From positions 114,472 through 178,471 of the forward strand of contig VXBP01003505.1 in assembly GCA_013400115.1 (NCBI GenBank): a stretch of DNA of 64,000 nt. The letters run 5' to 3'. Within the stretch, counting starts at the first letter, position 1. Every line of letters starts with the position of its first letter. Below, piece by piece: positions 32,201 to 47,200 of the stretch. The DNA is from Rhinopomastus cyanomelas (Eukaryota > Chordata > Aves > Bucerotiformes > Rhinopomastidae). The notes under the pieces are model-generated. The model did no database searches and had not been told where the DNA came from. It was given only the letters and a program-made list of their open reading frames with translations. The translations under genes were made by a program, and so were the position numbers.

Positions 32201-35200
32201 TGAAGGGTGGGTGTCAGGAGGATGGAGCCAGGCTCTGCTCAGTGGCATCTAGTGATAGGACAAGAGGCAATGGGTGTGAGCTGGAATAGAGGAGGTTCCA
32301 CATCAATATGAGAAGGAACTTCTTCCCAGTGAAGGTGACAGAGCCCTGGAAGGGGGAATTTGTGGAGTCTCTTTCTCTGGAGACGTTTAAAGCCTGCCTA
32401 GACGTGTTGCTGTGCAACTTGGTGTAGGTGATGCTGCTGTGGCAGGGGGATTGGACTGGATGATCTTTTGAGGTCCCTTCCAATCCCTGTGATTCTTGCG
32501 GTTGTGAATTCTGAGTTCAGGGCAAGTGGGTCTGTCTGCATTTCATATTGCCACTCTGTAGTCTCTCTGCAGACTTGGGAAGACAGCACGTGTGTTTGGC
32601 TTCAGTATACAGGTTTCCATCTTTTCTCTTTTAATGATAGAAACCACTAGTTAGGAAACCAGACAGATGCCCCACAGTAGCCTGAAGTGATGGTGTAGTT
32701 CTGCTGCCAGGGGCTGATCATGAGGCAGGCAGATCCTAAAGGTCGGGAGCGTGGGGAGCTGTAGGAGACAGTGGTGTTGGTAATTGCAACAGGAGTGCAG
32801 TGGAGGTATGTATCTGATGAATAAGATTTGTGTGGCTTTTCTGAAGTGGCTTAAAAACAGAAAGACCCAATACAGGTTCATCTGGTTTTCTTCCATAACT
32901 GAAGTACAGTGTGATGGTTATCTTAGGACTTTACCAGAAGCTACATTGAAAGTCTGTGAATTATTTGTGTTTTAAAGGAACAGAGGTGTTTTGTCTGACA
33001 CTGTTAAATGTTGTTAAGAAAGGAGCAACAAGCAGTGCTGCTTTTTGCTGGGTTGTGTGTTTTGTGGGGACGGCCATTCCTCTAATAACAGTGTTGTGAT
33101 TCCTTTTCTACATGGTGGTGTTTGAGTGCTAGATGGCTAAGATAGCATTGCTGTTTGAGGTAGTTGCTCTGACTCATTTTCATGGTCAATGGCTCTGGTG
33201 TTCTGAAGAAATGCATTTGATCAGCCTTAGATTCAGAAAACCTTTATGTGGGAGCATAAAGAATAAGGAAAATCAAGTGGGGTTAATATTGGCATTGATA
33301 TCAAAGCAAGTTCTTCTGTCCCTTTTCTACTGAACCCTAACCTGGTGGCAAATGGTCGCGTGTATATTGCCCTTCACTTGCCTGACCAAATCCTTATCTA
33401 TGCCTCATTAATCCCAAACAATAGTCAGTGTAGAACTGAAGGATGAATTTTGCCTTTACTTGTTCTCCTACAAATACTCACTTGCTGCAAATACTAGGAT
33501 GTGTTTCTGTCTCTCCATGCTGTGAAACGTTAGCTTCAAATATCATGTGTACAGTCTATACCTTTATATTATCTTCCTTTGCTGGAGAAGCCTACTGCCC
33601 CTGAGGCTCTTTCTGCAGTTATCTTGATGATATTTTTCCCCTTGTAAAACCCTGATCTCCTCCTTTTTTCTGGACACAGATCCTGGAAAGGGGTCTTTTT
33701 GGCACCTTTGCACTGGCTGGCCAGCCTGTGTATATCACAAGTGTGATATTTTTTGTCTGAATATAACAGTTTGGTGTAATTTCAGTTACAACAAAGATCA
33801 CTGCCTCCAATGTATGCAGCTTTCTGAGTTGGGGCTTTCTCTTGAAAGCCAGGAGGTTGCTTTTTACCCCCTTTTGTGGATAGCCAACCCATCACACTTA
33901 GGAAAGTCCATTGGGCTGCTGAGGACAAGAGGCTGCAGCAGACTGCTGGTATCATTCCCTAGGATGTGGCTGAATTGTTCTGGAATCATATGATCCCAGA
34001 GGTCCTTTCCAGCTATGATGATTCTCAAGTCCAGCGCTCATCCCAACATCTCCCTAACCCCTAGACCATGGCCTCAAGTGCACTAGCTACTAGATTTTTA
34101 AATGCCTCCAGGGATGATGACTCTCTGGGCAGCCAACTTTTTCTTCTCTTAGGAAAGGTACTGCTGCTTAAATCCAATAGCAGAAAACTAAAAAACTTGG
34201 CCATCTCTATCTGTTCCCACCCCCATATCTCAATCTAGAAGCATTTGTGCAGTCTTTTATGATGATTCCAGTCTGGTTGTGGTATCAAGATGACAGTTTG
34301 GTAAATTGTTTTCCTGCAAATTTTCATCAGTATTTTCTTAAGGATTCCTTTTCTTCCAAGTGAATTTTATGTTATTGTGTCTAACTGCTGTCTTCAGGTT
34401 AAACCAGCTACTTGCTTGTGGTCTTCAAGGAGGAAAGATGCTGTTTGGATAGAGATCACAGAATCACAAAACACTAGGAATTGGAATAGACCTCTAAAGA
34501 TGATCTAGTCCAATCCCCCTGCCACAGTAGGATCACCTAGACCAAGTCACACAGGAATATATCAAGTGGATTTTAAATTTCTCCAGAGAAGGAGACTCCA
34601 CAGCCTCCCTGGGGGCAGCCTGTTCCAGTGCTCCATCACCCTCACTGTGAAGACATTCCTTCTTGTATTTATGTGCAACCTCTGTTCCAGCTCCCACCCA
34701 TTGCCCCTTGTCCTATCATTAGGTGACACTGAGCAGACACTCATCTATCACATATTTATCAACATTAATGAGGTCACCCCTTAGTCTCCTTGTTTCCAAG
34801 CTAAAGAGACCCAGCTCCCCTCAGCCTTTCCTCATATGGGAGACATTCCATCCCTTCATCGTCTTCATGGCTCTGCACTGGACTCTGCAGCAGTTCTGTG
34901 TCCTTCTTAAACTGAGGGTCCCAAAACTGGACACAATATTCCAGGTGCAGCCTCACCAGAGCAGAGTAGAGGGGGAGGAGAACCTCTCTCTATCTGCTAA
35001 CCACCCCTTTCTGATCCACCCTAGGATGCCACTGGCCTTTATGGCCACAAGGGCACATTGCTGGCTTTCTCCTACACTGCTTTCCAACAGGTCACTCCCC
35101 AGCCTATACTGGTACCTGGGGTTGTTCTTACCCAGATGTGATGCTTCATCATTCATGCACTTTTTTCACCAGTTCCATCTTCCTGTTGGATATTTGCTGC

Positions 35201-38200
35201 TGTCTCAGTTGTTCTTGAGTAATATCCTTAAAGAATGTGTGAAATGTTTCCAGGCACTTGATTAAGCTTTCCTCTGTAGTAAGTACAGATTGAATCACAC
35301 AGCTCCTCATTTGTGTAGAACGTGTAAAAGCAGCTTGCTCTGTGTGGGGATTTTTTGTAGTGTGGGTTTTGGTTGGGGTTTTTTTTTTGTTACAGCTCTC
35401 TCTTGAAGATGCACCGTAGTGTTTTGCTCAGATCTGTCAAAAATAGGATGGTGTAGTTATTTTCACTCGTGCCAGACTCTTGTTTTATGAATGGAAACTC
35501 AGTGGCTGTGTTTGAATCCTGGTTCATCTCATGCACTCTCAGCCATTTTTGGCAGCTTATGGCTAAGTAGGTGCCTCTGAACTACTCCCAAGTCACCAGA
35601 TTGGGTCATTAGCTGTTCAGTCTCAGCATTTTCCCAACTTGTTCAGCCTTTGCAGCCATTCTAATTCTCTTTCCTTGTCCCATCCCATCCTGTCCCACCT
35701 GTTTCTCAGGTGCATAATTCATCATTCACCCAGCAACAGGAACAAGGCAACCTGCAGTGTGGGAAGTTACCAGTTGTATTAGTGTGGAATTTTAAATCTG
35801 AGATTATTTTTTTAACATGAATTATTAGTTTGTGAGGCCACTGAGTTGATGTTTTTAACACTTCTGTGCTATAGTGTGTTAGTGTTAAAGCTAATCTTTC
35901 ATGATGTTCATCACTGACGTTGTGTGTTAAACAAGCAGGGTTTACTCTCTCAAGCATCTCTTGAGAGTCCTAGCATCCTCCTTCAGGTCTGTCTGTGTGG
36001 TCCTTGGATCCAACTGCTGCATCTGCTTGAGGCCTCACCTCGAGTACTGGGGGCAGTTCTGGGCCCCTCACTTCAAGAAAGAGATTGAGGGGCTGGAGCG
36101 GATCCAGAGGAGCAATGAGGCTGGGGAAGGGACTAGAGGGAAAGTCTGATGACGAGAGGCTGAGGGAGCTGGGAGTGTTTAGCCTGGAGAAGAGGAGACT
36201 CGGGGGACCTTCTCCCTCTCTACAACTACCTGAAGGGAGGTTGTAGTCAGGTAGAGCTTGGGCTCTTTTCCCAGGCAACTAGTGACAGGATGATAGGGCA
36301 GGGCCTGAAGCTGCCAGTGAAGGGTTAGGTTGGGTGTTAAGAAGCTCTTCCTCAGTGATCAGACACTGGAATGAACTGCCCAGGGCAGTTCACCATCCCT
36401 GAAGGTGCTGAAGGACAGCCTGGCTGTGGCCCTTAGTGCCCTGGTCTGGGTGAGTGCGGTGATGTTAGGTCAGGGGCTGGGCTGGATGATCTTAGAGGTC
36501 TTTTCCAGCCTCAATAGTTCTGTGATCTGTGCTGTCATTCTCCTTGAACTCCTTTCATTGTGGTGCCAGATACCTGTTATACCCCTGGTTCAGTTCGTCT
36601 GCTTTGGTGGCTTACACCTGAACTAATAATTATTGTGGTGGCAATTAGCCATTACTTCATAATTCCTATGAAGTCTTTATCTACCTAGATGCTGTATGAA
36701 TTGTAGAGCTCTGCTCGTTTCAGAATACCTGCACCTGGGACAAAGAGGACTTCTGGAGTGAACATATCTGTGGAGACCAAAGTCTTCTCAGCGTTGTCAC
36801 AATCTTTCCTTCCCTCTCAACAAATCATTACCAGTTTTGTGCAAACCATTGTGGGCTGGGTTGGTGGCCAGTGTGCTGTGCTTCAGAATGTCTAGCTAAA
36901 TTCAGCTTCTAATATCAGCACAAGTCCTACATTCCAGTGTGGACTTTTCCCTCTAGATATCCCTTTTTTTCCTTTGATATCCCAGAGGTCTATTCCCATC
37001 CCATTTTAACTGGCACAGAGGATCAATGGTCTACATAACAGCAAACTAATTTTTTGAGGATGACTTGCTTTCAATGCTATAAATAGCATGTAGTTGCTGA
37101 GCCAGAAGTCTAGTCCTCTGTGAATGCAGTATCTTTTTGGTGAAAACAATATTGGGGTGTTCTGGTGTGATGGTGGGATCATTTCCTCTCTAGAATCCAC
37201 TGTCACAGTATGTATTCAGCAGGTTTTATGCTGTATCACAGAACATTAGGGATTGGAAGGGACCTCGAAAGATCATCCAGTCCAATCCTCCTGCTAGAGC
37301 AGGATCACCTAGACCAAGTCACACAGGAACACATCCAGGTGGGTTTTACATCTCAGAACACATCTCAGGAGACTCGGGTCTCCTGAGGAGGGGTCTCCAC
37401 AGCCCCCCTGGGCAGCCCCTTCCAGTGCTCTGTCACCCTCACTGAGAAGAGTACGGTACTAGGAGGCGTCTGACATCAAGTGAGTGATTGTAAGCAAAGA
37501 GAACTCACTAAGGCTGTAATGTGAGAGCACCGTGTTAATGTAGCTGTGACTGAATCAGTACTACAAGAAGACTTAAAGAAAGTACTTCTGGTATTAAAAG
37601 GGTAACAGGAGACTTTGAAGTCATTAGCCTCAGGTGGAGTCTGTGCAATTTTAATAGTAGGAGTTCATTTGCAATGCAGTGGAAGAAGATTTAGCACTAA
37701 ATATATATGTATTACTAATTAAAATAGATTTTCCTTGTTCAGGGGAGGTCTTGTTGTAAAATGTGACGGGTTTTTCAAGATTACAGTGTGGCTGATGAAA
37801 GCATCAGTGTTATAATTGTTCCTCCAAAGTGCTTCACTCTGAAGTTTATTTTGTTGAAGAGGCTTGTGTTGCTAATGGGCAGCATCTTATCAGAATTGAA
37901 AAGCTCCTCAGTGGAGAGAGAAAAAACTGGGTAGCTATCCTGGGATTGATGTATACCTCAATAAAAGAGAGATGTGGAGGTGCTGGAGCAGGTGCAGAGG
38001 AGAGCAACAAAGCTGGTGAAGGGCCTGGAGAATGAATTCTATGAGGAAAGACTGAAAGAGCTGGGACTCTTTAGCTTGAAGGCTGAGAGGAGACCTCATA
38101 ACTCCATACAACAACCTGAAAGGACGTTGTGGAGAGGTTGGTGCTGGTGTCTTCTCACAAGCAATTAGTGACAGAACGAGAGGGAGTGGGTTCAAGATAC

Positions 38201-41200
38201 AACAGGGTAGGTTTAGATTTGATACTAGGAAGAATTTTTTCACAGAAAGGGTGGTCAGGCACTGGAATGGGCTTCCCAGGGAGATGGTTGAGTCTCCATC
38301 CCTGGATGTGTTTAAAGATTAGTTGGATGAGGTGTTGATGAAGGGTATGATTTAGGGGTGAACTTGTGAAGTAGGTTACATGGTTGGACTCGATGATCCC
38401 AAGAGTCTGGATTGATTCTGTGCGACAATGATTAATGGTCAAAATGGGAGGAGGAAAGTGTTGATGAGAACTACTGGATAGGGCAGCCCACCATCTGGGG
38501 TACTGAAAAAGTGAGAAGGTCACCCGAACACTGGTTACAGGTAGCTGGCTGTTAGGAGGATGGCAGGAGGGAGCACAGGCATTGTAACTGTGAGATGGGA
38601 ACTCTTACAGGGTGAAGCTGTTGCAGGTAATCACCTTGGTAGGATGTGCTGTCCTCTCTCCCAGGCCCGGCAAGGAATCTATCCAAGAGTATCTAGACTT
38701 CACAGAATCACAGAACATTAGGGATTGGAAGAGACCTTGAAAGACCATCTTGTCGGATCCCCACACTTCCTTGCTGGCACGCATCTGTTTGTCAAAGCAA
38801 TGAGTGCTGGTAAAACAGCACAATGCTGAGCTTGAAAAAAATCTGTCTCTTCCTTATTAAAGACAGTTTAAACTTGCAAGCAGAATCTCCTGGTTTTAGA
38901 TTCTTAAGTGCCTTGATCATTTAAAGTATGACTATTGAAGGAAGTCAGTATTTACTTTTGAAATCAAAGAGTTTGCTTAACCTAGTTTTATTTCAACACT
39001 GTAGCTCTCACTGAGTAGTAAAGCAACAGATTGTAGTAGATTGTAGAGCAAAAGATTGTTAGACTAGAAAACTAACTTCTAAAACACAAACACTTGAAAA
39101 TACTTGAGATAAGCTACACAGCTCCCCTCTCCTTGTTCAAAATAATCTATCAAAGCTCAGAAAGAATTGTAGAACTCAGAAGAAGGGCATGAAAGCCAAG
39201 GCATCAGATTTGTCTTCTGGATCTAGAAAATAGGTGAAGCAAAACCTCCGAGCGGTGGGCATTGTAGCACTGAGTTAGTGCAAGTAGCTCAACTTCTGCA
39301 AGTTTATTTTGAAAATAGAAATCTTCCCTGCTATATCTTGGCTAGTTGAACTTCTTCTTTTTTCATAAACTGCCCTGTCTGGATGCTGAAAGGCTTGAAG
39401 CACAGATATAGATCATTAAGGGTTGGAAGGGACCTCCATGGGTCATCGATTCCAGTCCCCCTGCTCAAGCAGCATCATAGAACCTGAGACAGGTCACACA
39501 GGAATGCATCCAGATGGGTCTGAAAAGTCTCCAGAGAAGGAAACTCCACAACCTCCCTGAGCAGCCCATTCCAGTGCTCTGGCACCCTTACAGTAAAGAC
39601 ATTTTTTCTGATAAATGGAACTTCTTGTGCTCCAACTGGCACCTATTGCCTCTTGTCCTATCACAGAGCTCCTTCTCTCATACTGTTAACATGAAGACTG
39701 AATTGGACAGTCATTGGAAGTATCCTGTCTCCTCTAAATTCAGAAGTGCAGAGAATGAGTTTCTGATAACATTGTATTGTTGCTAATAAAGCCTTCTTTC
39801 CTCTTTGGCCTGTTGAAGTAGGGACCACGTTAAACTTTGGGGCAGGCTGATGCGCAGAGCTGCAAAATCATAGAACCAGAGTGTCACTCAGGTTGGAAAA
39901 GACCCTTGAGATGCTCCATTTCAGTGTGGTTAAGTAGAAACTCCACCTGCTTTTCATCTTCTTTGGGTATGTGTTTTCTGTCTCGGCTCTTCAGAGATCT
40001 GTAGTATTAGCAAAGGTTTTTGTTTTAAATGTCATTAATTTTTCAAGCCTTTGCCCTTTTGGAGTAATTTTTTTAATGAGATGATAGCTATATCTGGTAT
40101 CCCTGAATAAAGCACAGATGAAAGAAGGAGGAGATGAATGTAGCTTCCTGGGAGGTCCCACATCAATCTGAGAAGGAACTTCTTCCCAGTAAGGGTGACA
40201 GAGCACTGGAAGGGGCTGCCTAGAGTGGGGTTGTGGAGTCTCCTTCTCTGGAGAGGTTTAAAACCCTCCTGGACATGTTCCTGTGTGACTTGGTCTAGGT
40301 GATCCTGCTGTGGCAGGGGGATTGGACTAGATGGTCTTTCAAGGTCCCTTCCAATCCCTAATGTTTTGTGATTTAGTGCAAATAACCCCCTATTCAAGGC
40401 ATGTTGAAGGCTGACAGTGGTTCTGTATCTGTTCATACATCTGCTTTACCCACGGCTGTTGGCTAAGCCTCCCTTTTTAAACGCATCGCAGTTCTTGTGA
40501 CCGTCAGCTAAATGTAACTGTGATCAGCTCATGGGTTTTGGCATTGTTTAGTGTTCTTGTTTGCCTCTGTGCCTCTGTTGGGAACTGTTGGTTCATTGTC
40601 ATCAAAATGTGTTACTAGAGATGCATTCTGCATCTAAAAGGTGGCAGTACAACTGGTAACACTCGGGCTTTTTTTGGTTTATGTGTTTCTTTAGGCTTTC
40701 AAGGAGAAAAGGGTTCTTAGATTTGCTAGCAGAGATGCTGCTTGGAGAAATATAGGGTGACCAGCTTAATGCATTGAAGGGACAAAAAAGTCTGCTATAG
40801 ATAAATTAGATTTTTGCTCAGAGGGCCAGATCTACAGACCCTGTATGTCTCACATAATCACAGAGCAATAGGGCTTGAAAGAGACCTCAAAAGATCCAGT
40901 CCAACCCCCTGCCAGAGCAGGATCCCCTAGATCCAGTTGCAGGAATGGTGCAGGCAGGTTTTAAACATCTCCAGAGAAGGAGACTCCACAACCTCCCTGG
41001 GCAGCCCCTTCCAGTGCTCTGTCACCCTCACTGGGAAGATAGGTGACTCTTGGCTGTCTCCAAGAAACTGTTGTGTGAAAAGATTTCATGCTCACGCAAT
41101 TGTGCATCTGTAGGGCCACTCTGAATCTATGGATTCCTGCAGCAGGGTTAACACATAAGCAGTCCAAATACTGTGGATTTACAGTATCATCATGAGCTTT

Positions 41201-44200
41201 AAGAGGTGATGGGGAACTGGCTTGGCTGTATTGTATTTCCAGTTATTGTATGGATTGCGTGGGCACGTGGCTTCATAGAATCTTTCAGATTGGAAAAGAC
41301 CCCTGGGATCATCGAGTCCAACCATCAACCCTACTCCACAAGTTCACCCCTAAACCAGATTCCCAACACTACATCTAAGAGACTTTTAAGTGGCAGTTAG
41401 GAACTGTGCTTGAGTGTTGACTATCTAAATGGGTTCTGCTCTTGAACCTTTTGCTTGTACACCCTGATATGTCTCCCCGTGGAAGAGAATGTCGTTGATA
41501 GGAATGAGCTGTACTGCTTCCATAAAAGTACAATTCAGCTGTTTTCAAGCTCCTGTTTTGCACTTCCAGTGCTGGTTCAGTACTTTTTGTTTTGTTCTGT
41601 TTTTTCCTTTCATTTGCAGACAGCTTTGTGTTTCCCCAGCTTGTGGACTAGTGAGAGGGCTGTGCCTTTAATATAAACCAGCTGTCAGCTGTGGAATGAG
41701 TGGAAACCTTAAGAATTCAGTAAACACTGTGCAGGGAGTGTACTTGCATCACAGCGCTGTGTCAGTGTCACGCCGAACTAAAAATCTAGTGTGGGTGACT
41801 TCAGATTTGATTAGGATGTTGCTCGAGAAAGCTTAGTCTTATTAAAAAACAGTTCATACTGGGAAGGTTCTGGTACAAACTAAATGGCTGCTGCAGAAGA
41901 TGCATTCAGGGCAAGTCAAAACCCTTAACATCTTAATCCCCAAGCCTGCTGTTCTCTCCCAAAGCCAACAGTTCAGTTGCCTACAGTGTTAATTGTTCAT
42001 TATACTTAAAATAGCAGAAGCATTTGCTCCTTCCTTTTTCAAATGCAGCCCTCAGGTTCATGTTTTCACAAAATTCACACGTGCTAACAGCATTTTGCCC
42101 AAGTATTGAGAAGTAACAGCTGCTGCTTGTTCCATGCTGTCAATACACGTTCGAAGTGCACGTGTGTAAATAAATGCTGCACTGAGGAGTATTCAGATGG
42201 TTCTTGTCTCCCTGTTGATCCTTTCCCTGCCTTGCTTCATTTTTGCAAACAGGGCTGCTCCATTATTTCTCTTTCTTAACATTGTGGGCTAACTTGCCTT
42301 TCCCCTCATTGTATGGACTGTGGTGTTGGGTTTTGTTAACCCTGTGTGACACACCCTGGCATTTCATTGCTGTTGACTGCCTGCCTGCCTGGAAAAGGAC
42401 CTGGGGGTTCTAATTGAGAGGTGCCTGAATATGAGCCAGCAGTGTGCCCGGGTGGCCAAAAAGGCCAATGGCATCCTGGCCTGGATGAGAAACTGTGTCC
42501 CCAGCAGGAGTAGGAAGGTGATTGTCCACCTGTACCCAGGACTGGGGAGGTCACACCTTGAGTACTGGGTCCAGTTTTGGGCACCTCAGCACAAGGCTGC
42601 CATCGAGGTGCTGGAGGAAGTGCAGAGGAGGGCAATGAAGCTGGGGAAGGGCCTGAAGAATAAATCTTATGAGGAGAGATGGAGAGAGTTGGGTCTGTTT
42701 AGTTTGAGGAAGAGGAGGCTGAGGGGAGACCTCATTGCTGTCTTCAGCTATCTGAGAGGACATTGTAGAGATGTTGGTGCTGGGCTCTTCTCACAGGTAA
42801 TTAGCAACAGAACTAGAGGGAAGGGCTTCAAGCTTCAACAGGGGAGGTTTAGACTGGACATCAGGAAGAAATTCTTCAAGGAGAGAGAGAACAGGCAGGC
42901 ACTGGAATGGGCTGCCCAGGGTGGTGGTTGAGTCCCCATCTCTGGATGTGTTTAAAAGTCATTTAGATGTAATGTTGGGGGATCGGGTTTAGGGGTGACC
43001 TTGTAGAGTAGGATTGATGGTTGGACTCGATGATCCCGTGGGTCTTTTCCAGCCTGAATGATCCTATGACTCTAGATTCTTCCTCTTACCGTCAGTGCTG
43101 ATGCTGCATTTCTCTCTCTTGCTGCACTCAGGTCCTGATTTTTGCCCTTTCCTTGTTCCACAAGCTGAAATTAAAGCTCATTAAAGTCATTAAAGGCTGG
43201 AGCTTGGTGGCTCCTTCTGCAAAACCCACTGCTTCTTCTTGCTGTTTATTGTTTTAGGTTAATATTTAATCACTTGATAGTAATCAGCAGGAGGCACAGG
43301 AGCAGTCAAAGTGAGAGTCTGAGCTGTAAATGTGAATCTGAGTAGTGAAGTGGTGGACTGGAGGAACCTCACCTGAGTTCAGATAGTTTTAACAACTCTG
43401 TATCTGAAGCTCTTCCCCTGGCCAAATGGAGATTGCTGTGTAGATAACAGCTTGCTTTGGGGATGAAATGCATAAGGAAGTTTCAGGGAAGAGCTTGGGG
43501 ATAGATGGTTTGTCCTGAAGGGAGGGAAAGGACACTGCTGTGGAGCCATGTGTCTAAGGCAGTAGTTGGACAGACTCTATAAGCTGATGCCCTGTAGGCT
43601 TCTTTTCTTGTACAGGCTTTTCCACATCACCTGCTAATCCATCTCTAATCAATAAAAAAAGCTAATTTTATTCATGTGTGCTGTGGTGCAGGTCTGGGCT
43701 TTTCCTACAATGAATTGTCTTGTGTGGCCACTATAACATTTGTCAACTTAAGGCTGCAAATCCAAAAGTGAATGGGAAGTGGGATGAACTGCACAGCTGA
43801 CCCACGTAGGAGAGTAGAGCACCTCCCTTATGAGGAGAGGTTGAGGGAGCTGCATCTCTTGATCTTGGAGAAAAGGAGACTGAGGGGTGACCTCATTAAT
43901 GTTCATAAATATGTGAAGGATGGGTGTCAGGAGGATGGAGCCAGGCTCTGCTCAGTGTCATCTAGTGATAGGATGAGGGGTGATGGGTGTCAGCTAGAAC
44001 AGAGGAGGTTCCACATAAAAATGAGAAGGACCTTCTTCCTGATGAGGGTGACAGAGCACTGGAAGAGGCTGCCCAGGGTGGTTGTGGAGTCTCCTTCACT
44101 GGAGATGTTTAAAACCCACCTGGATGTGTTCCTGTGTGACTTGGTCTAGTTGATCCTGCTGTGGCAGGGGGATTGGACTGGATGATCTTTGGAGGTCCCT

Positions 44201-47200
44201 TCCAATCCCTAATGATTCTGTGATTCTATGTGGTGTGGGACCTGATTAATGGAAAATATGCTTGCTGTGAGTGAATACATGGGACACAGTTACTGAAAAA
44301 TAAGAGGTGGGATGCTGAAAGTGCTGGTTAGCATATTGACAGCTACTCTGCTTCTGTTTGCTGACACACACAACTCCTCTGGAGCTTGTATGCAGCTTTC
44401 GCTGCCTGTGACATCACTGTGAACAGAATAGAAGCCAGACCTTATGATAACTTTCTGTTGGGCTGTGGGAATACAGCACACTGTTCATCCAAAAAAAAAA
44501 GGAAAAAGGCCTTTTTTTACTCATTTGCAGCAAAAAGAGACTACATTTCAGTATCTGGCAGCGTTTTCCTGTGATTAGAACAGTTTGAAGTTCCTGCTGA
44601 GTGCAAACTCCAGTGGTTGTAGTGATGTAATCTCGTCAATGAGGGTTTTTGAGCTCTTGCTGGTGTTGGGACCCCTTCACTTATCAGCGCTGCTGTCACG
44701 TTCTGAGGGACTCAGGTTGCCTCTTTTTAATGTTTTTCAGATCTTTCCAAGAGCAAATATTTATAGGACTCTGTTGAAATTAAAAGTCTCAGGGGATGCA
44801 CACCCGTGCATTTAATGTCTCTGATTATTTTGAGGTGTTTTTTCTCACCTAAGTTTGTATCATAGAGTAAAAAATGAAAGAATATTGCCTTAACATTTGT
44901 GTCTTGGTTCCAGGGTTGTGGTGTATTATTTTTTTCATAGATGATTGCTTAATCCCTAGAATAGCAAGATGAGTTCAGGGTCTTTTGGTTTTTCTTTGAG
45001 TTGTTTTGCAGTGTACTGATCGTAAGAGGGGTCCTCATGCCAAAAGGAAGGCTCTATTGCTTAGATGCTGAGTTCTGGCAGATACTGCTCTGTTCCCACT
45101 GGCTTTCATGAATTTTGAGGAAAGATCTGTTTTCAAGATTGGGTAAATTTTCTGTAATTCCTCCAAGTGGCTCTAGTGAAGCAGAATTAAGGTTTGGCTG
45201 CAGACTTTGCATTGAATCCCAGAAACACGGAATCATTGAGGCTGGAACAGACCTCTAAGATCATCCAGCCCAGCCCATGACTTAACCGCACTAAGGTCAC
45301 CTAGACCATGGCACTAAGGGCCACAGCCAGTCTGTCCTTAAACACCTCCACCATTGCCCTGGGCAGTCCATTCCAGTGTCTTATCACCCTCTCCATGAGG
45401 AAGTGCTTTCTAATATCCAACCTAAGCCTCCCCTGGTGCAGCTTCAGGACCTTTTGCTAGTTGTCTGGGAGAACAGCCTGACACCCACATGAGTACTATC
45501 TCCCTTCAGGTAGTTGCAGAGAGGGAAAAGGTTGTCTCTGAGTCTCCTCCAGGCTAAACAGCCCCAGCAACCTCTGCCTCTCCTCATCAAGCTTTCCCTC
45601 CAGTCCCTTCCCCAGCCTTGATGCTCTCCTCACTGAGGGGAATTCTGCATAGCTGGGCCTGAAGTAAGAGCATCACACGATTGCCTGTTCAGCTTTGTGC
45701 AGCGTGCACAGAAACTAGGAGAGGACGAACCCTTTACCATTGGCATCTTTTCAGTTTCCAACATGCTCGTAAAGCAGGTTTTGCAGCAAACCAGAGGAGA
45801 AAATTACTCGGGTCAGTGTCACTGCACAAGCTGTCCAAAAGGTGCTGGTAACATTTCATGGTGGAGATGAGGCAAATCGCCTGGATGCGACCTCTGATTT
45901 GGGAGCTGAGAGTCTCAGCTGGAAAGCTGACAGGGTTTTTTTTCCCCCTTTCGTTGCAGGAAACAAGTGAGGTAAAGGATTAATCTGCTTCTGTGACTCG
46001 GATGGCTTGTGTGGAGGGAGAAGAAAGATTTGGGTGATCCATTCACCCTTGAGGATGCGTAAGGAGAAGCTAGGTGCAACACCACTGTCCAGACTTCCTG
46101 TGGGAAGGAAAGATGAGTGCTATCACAGAATTTCTGAGGCTAGAAAAGACCTCTGAGATCATCAAGCCCCCCTATGACCTGTCAAGAACGATGTAACCTG
46201 GGTTAGAAACCATCTCTTGTTTTAAAGCAGGGCTAGCAAGGAAGGCTGGAAGGCTTGCTAGAGACTTGATGTGTGGGCTGATGCAGAAGTGGTTTGGTTA
46301 TTCTCCAAGGGAAGTTATTTGGAATCTGTATGCAGGACATGCCACACTGGTGTGGGCATTGATCATGCTCTTTGCAAAAACCTCTTGAGTTTGCTGGAAA
46401 GGAGAGAGGAGCACTGGCACTGTGAATGGAAGGATGCCCATAGGAAGCTTGCTTGCCTTGGCTGCTCTTTGGAGGTGCACAGTGATTGTGGACTGTGGGT
46501 TGAAATGCCTGCTCTTTGACAGGAAAGTGCTTCAATCATAGTTTGACACCTGTTTTTGAAAACACAGTGTTTTTGTAGGATTATCATGCCTGGGGTTCCC
46601 TTAGTGCTGGTAGAACACAGATAACACGGCACTTGTGAGAAGCTGTTTTGAGAGGACCCCCAGTACCTCCAGATACTCCTCCTGTGAGCCCAAATGTGAA
46701 ATGTGCTTGTTCTGAGTGAGTACAGGGCCTTTGTCTGGGTGTAAGCTACAAGGAACATTCTCTGTTCCTGCTGTGTCACTCGCAGGAAAGGCTGTTCTTT
46801 CAGCGTCAGGTATATCTGGAGAGAGCACTATTGTTCACATCCACTTTAGAAACCTTGGTGAAGCAAAAACTGCTTCACATTTTGCCTGTGTTTTGAACAA
46901 GACCCAGAAGTTGGCCAAAAGCCTTTGCAGAGTGAAGGGAGGAAATGTAGTGTCAGTGGGGGTATTTTTTTGGAGGGTGGGTGACTTAGGGTTGGATGTT
47001 CATAGAATCATTAGGGATTGGAAGGGACCCTGAAAGATCATCTAGTCCAATCCCCCTGCCACAGCAGGATCACCTCACTGGAGAAGTTACAGGTTGATGT
47101 GCAGGTTTGTTGTTTTTCTCAGTTGTTGCTGTTCTGGGTTTTTTTTAGACATTACTTCTACTGGAAATCTGTTTATGAGCTTCTTCAGATGTGCTCAGCT

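Noticed and set aside
44491..44517. A-run followed by the palindrome aaaaaggccttttt
   Set aside because: A 14-base palindrome in A/T-rich intron sequence is expected by chance and has no context suggesting a function.
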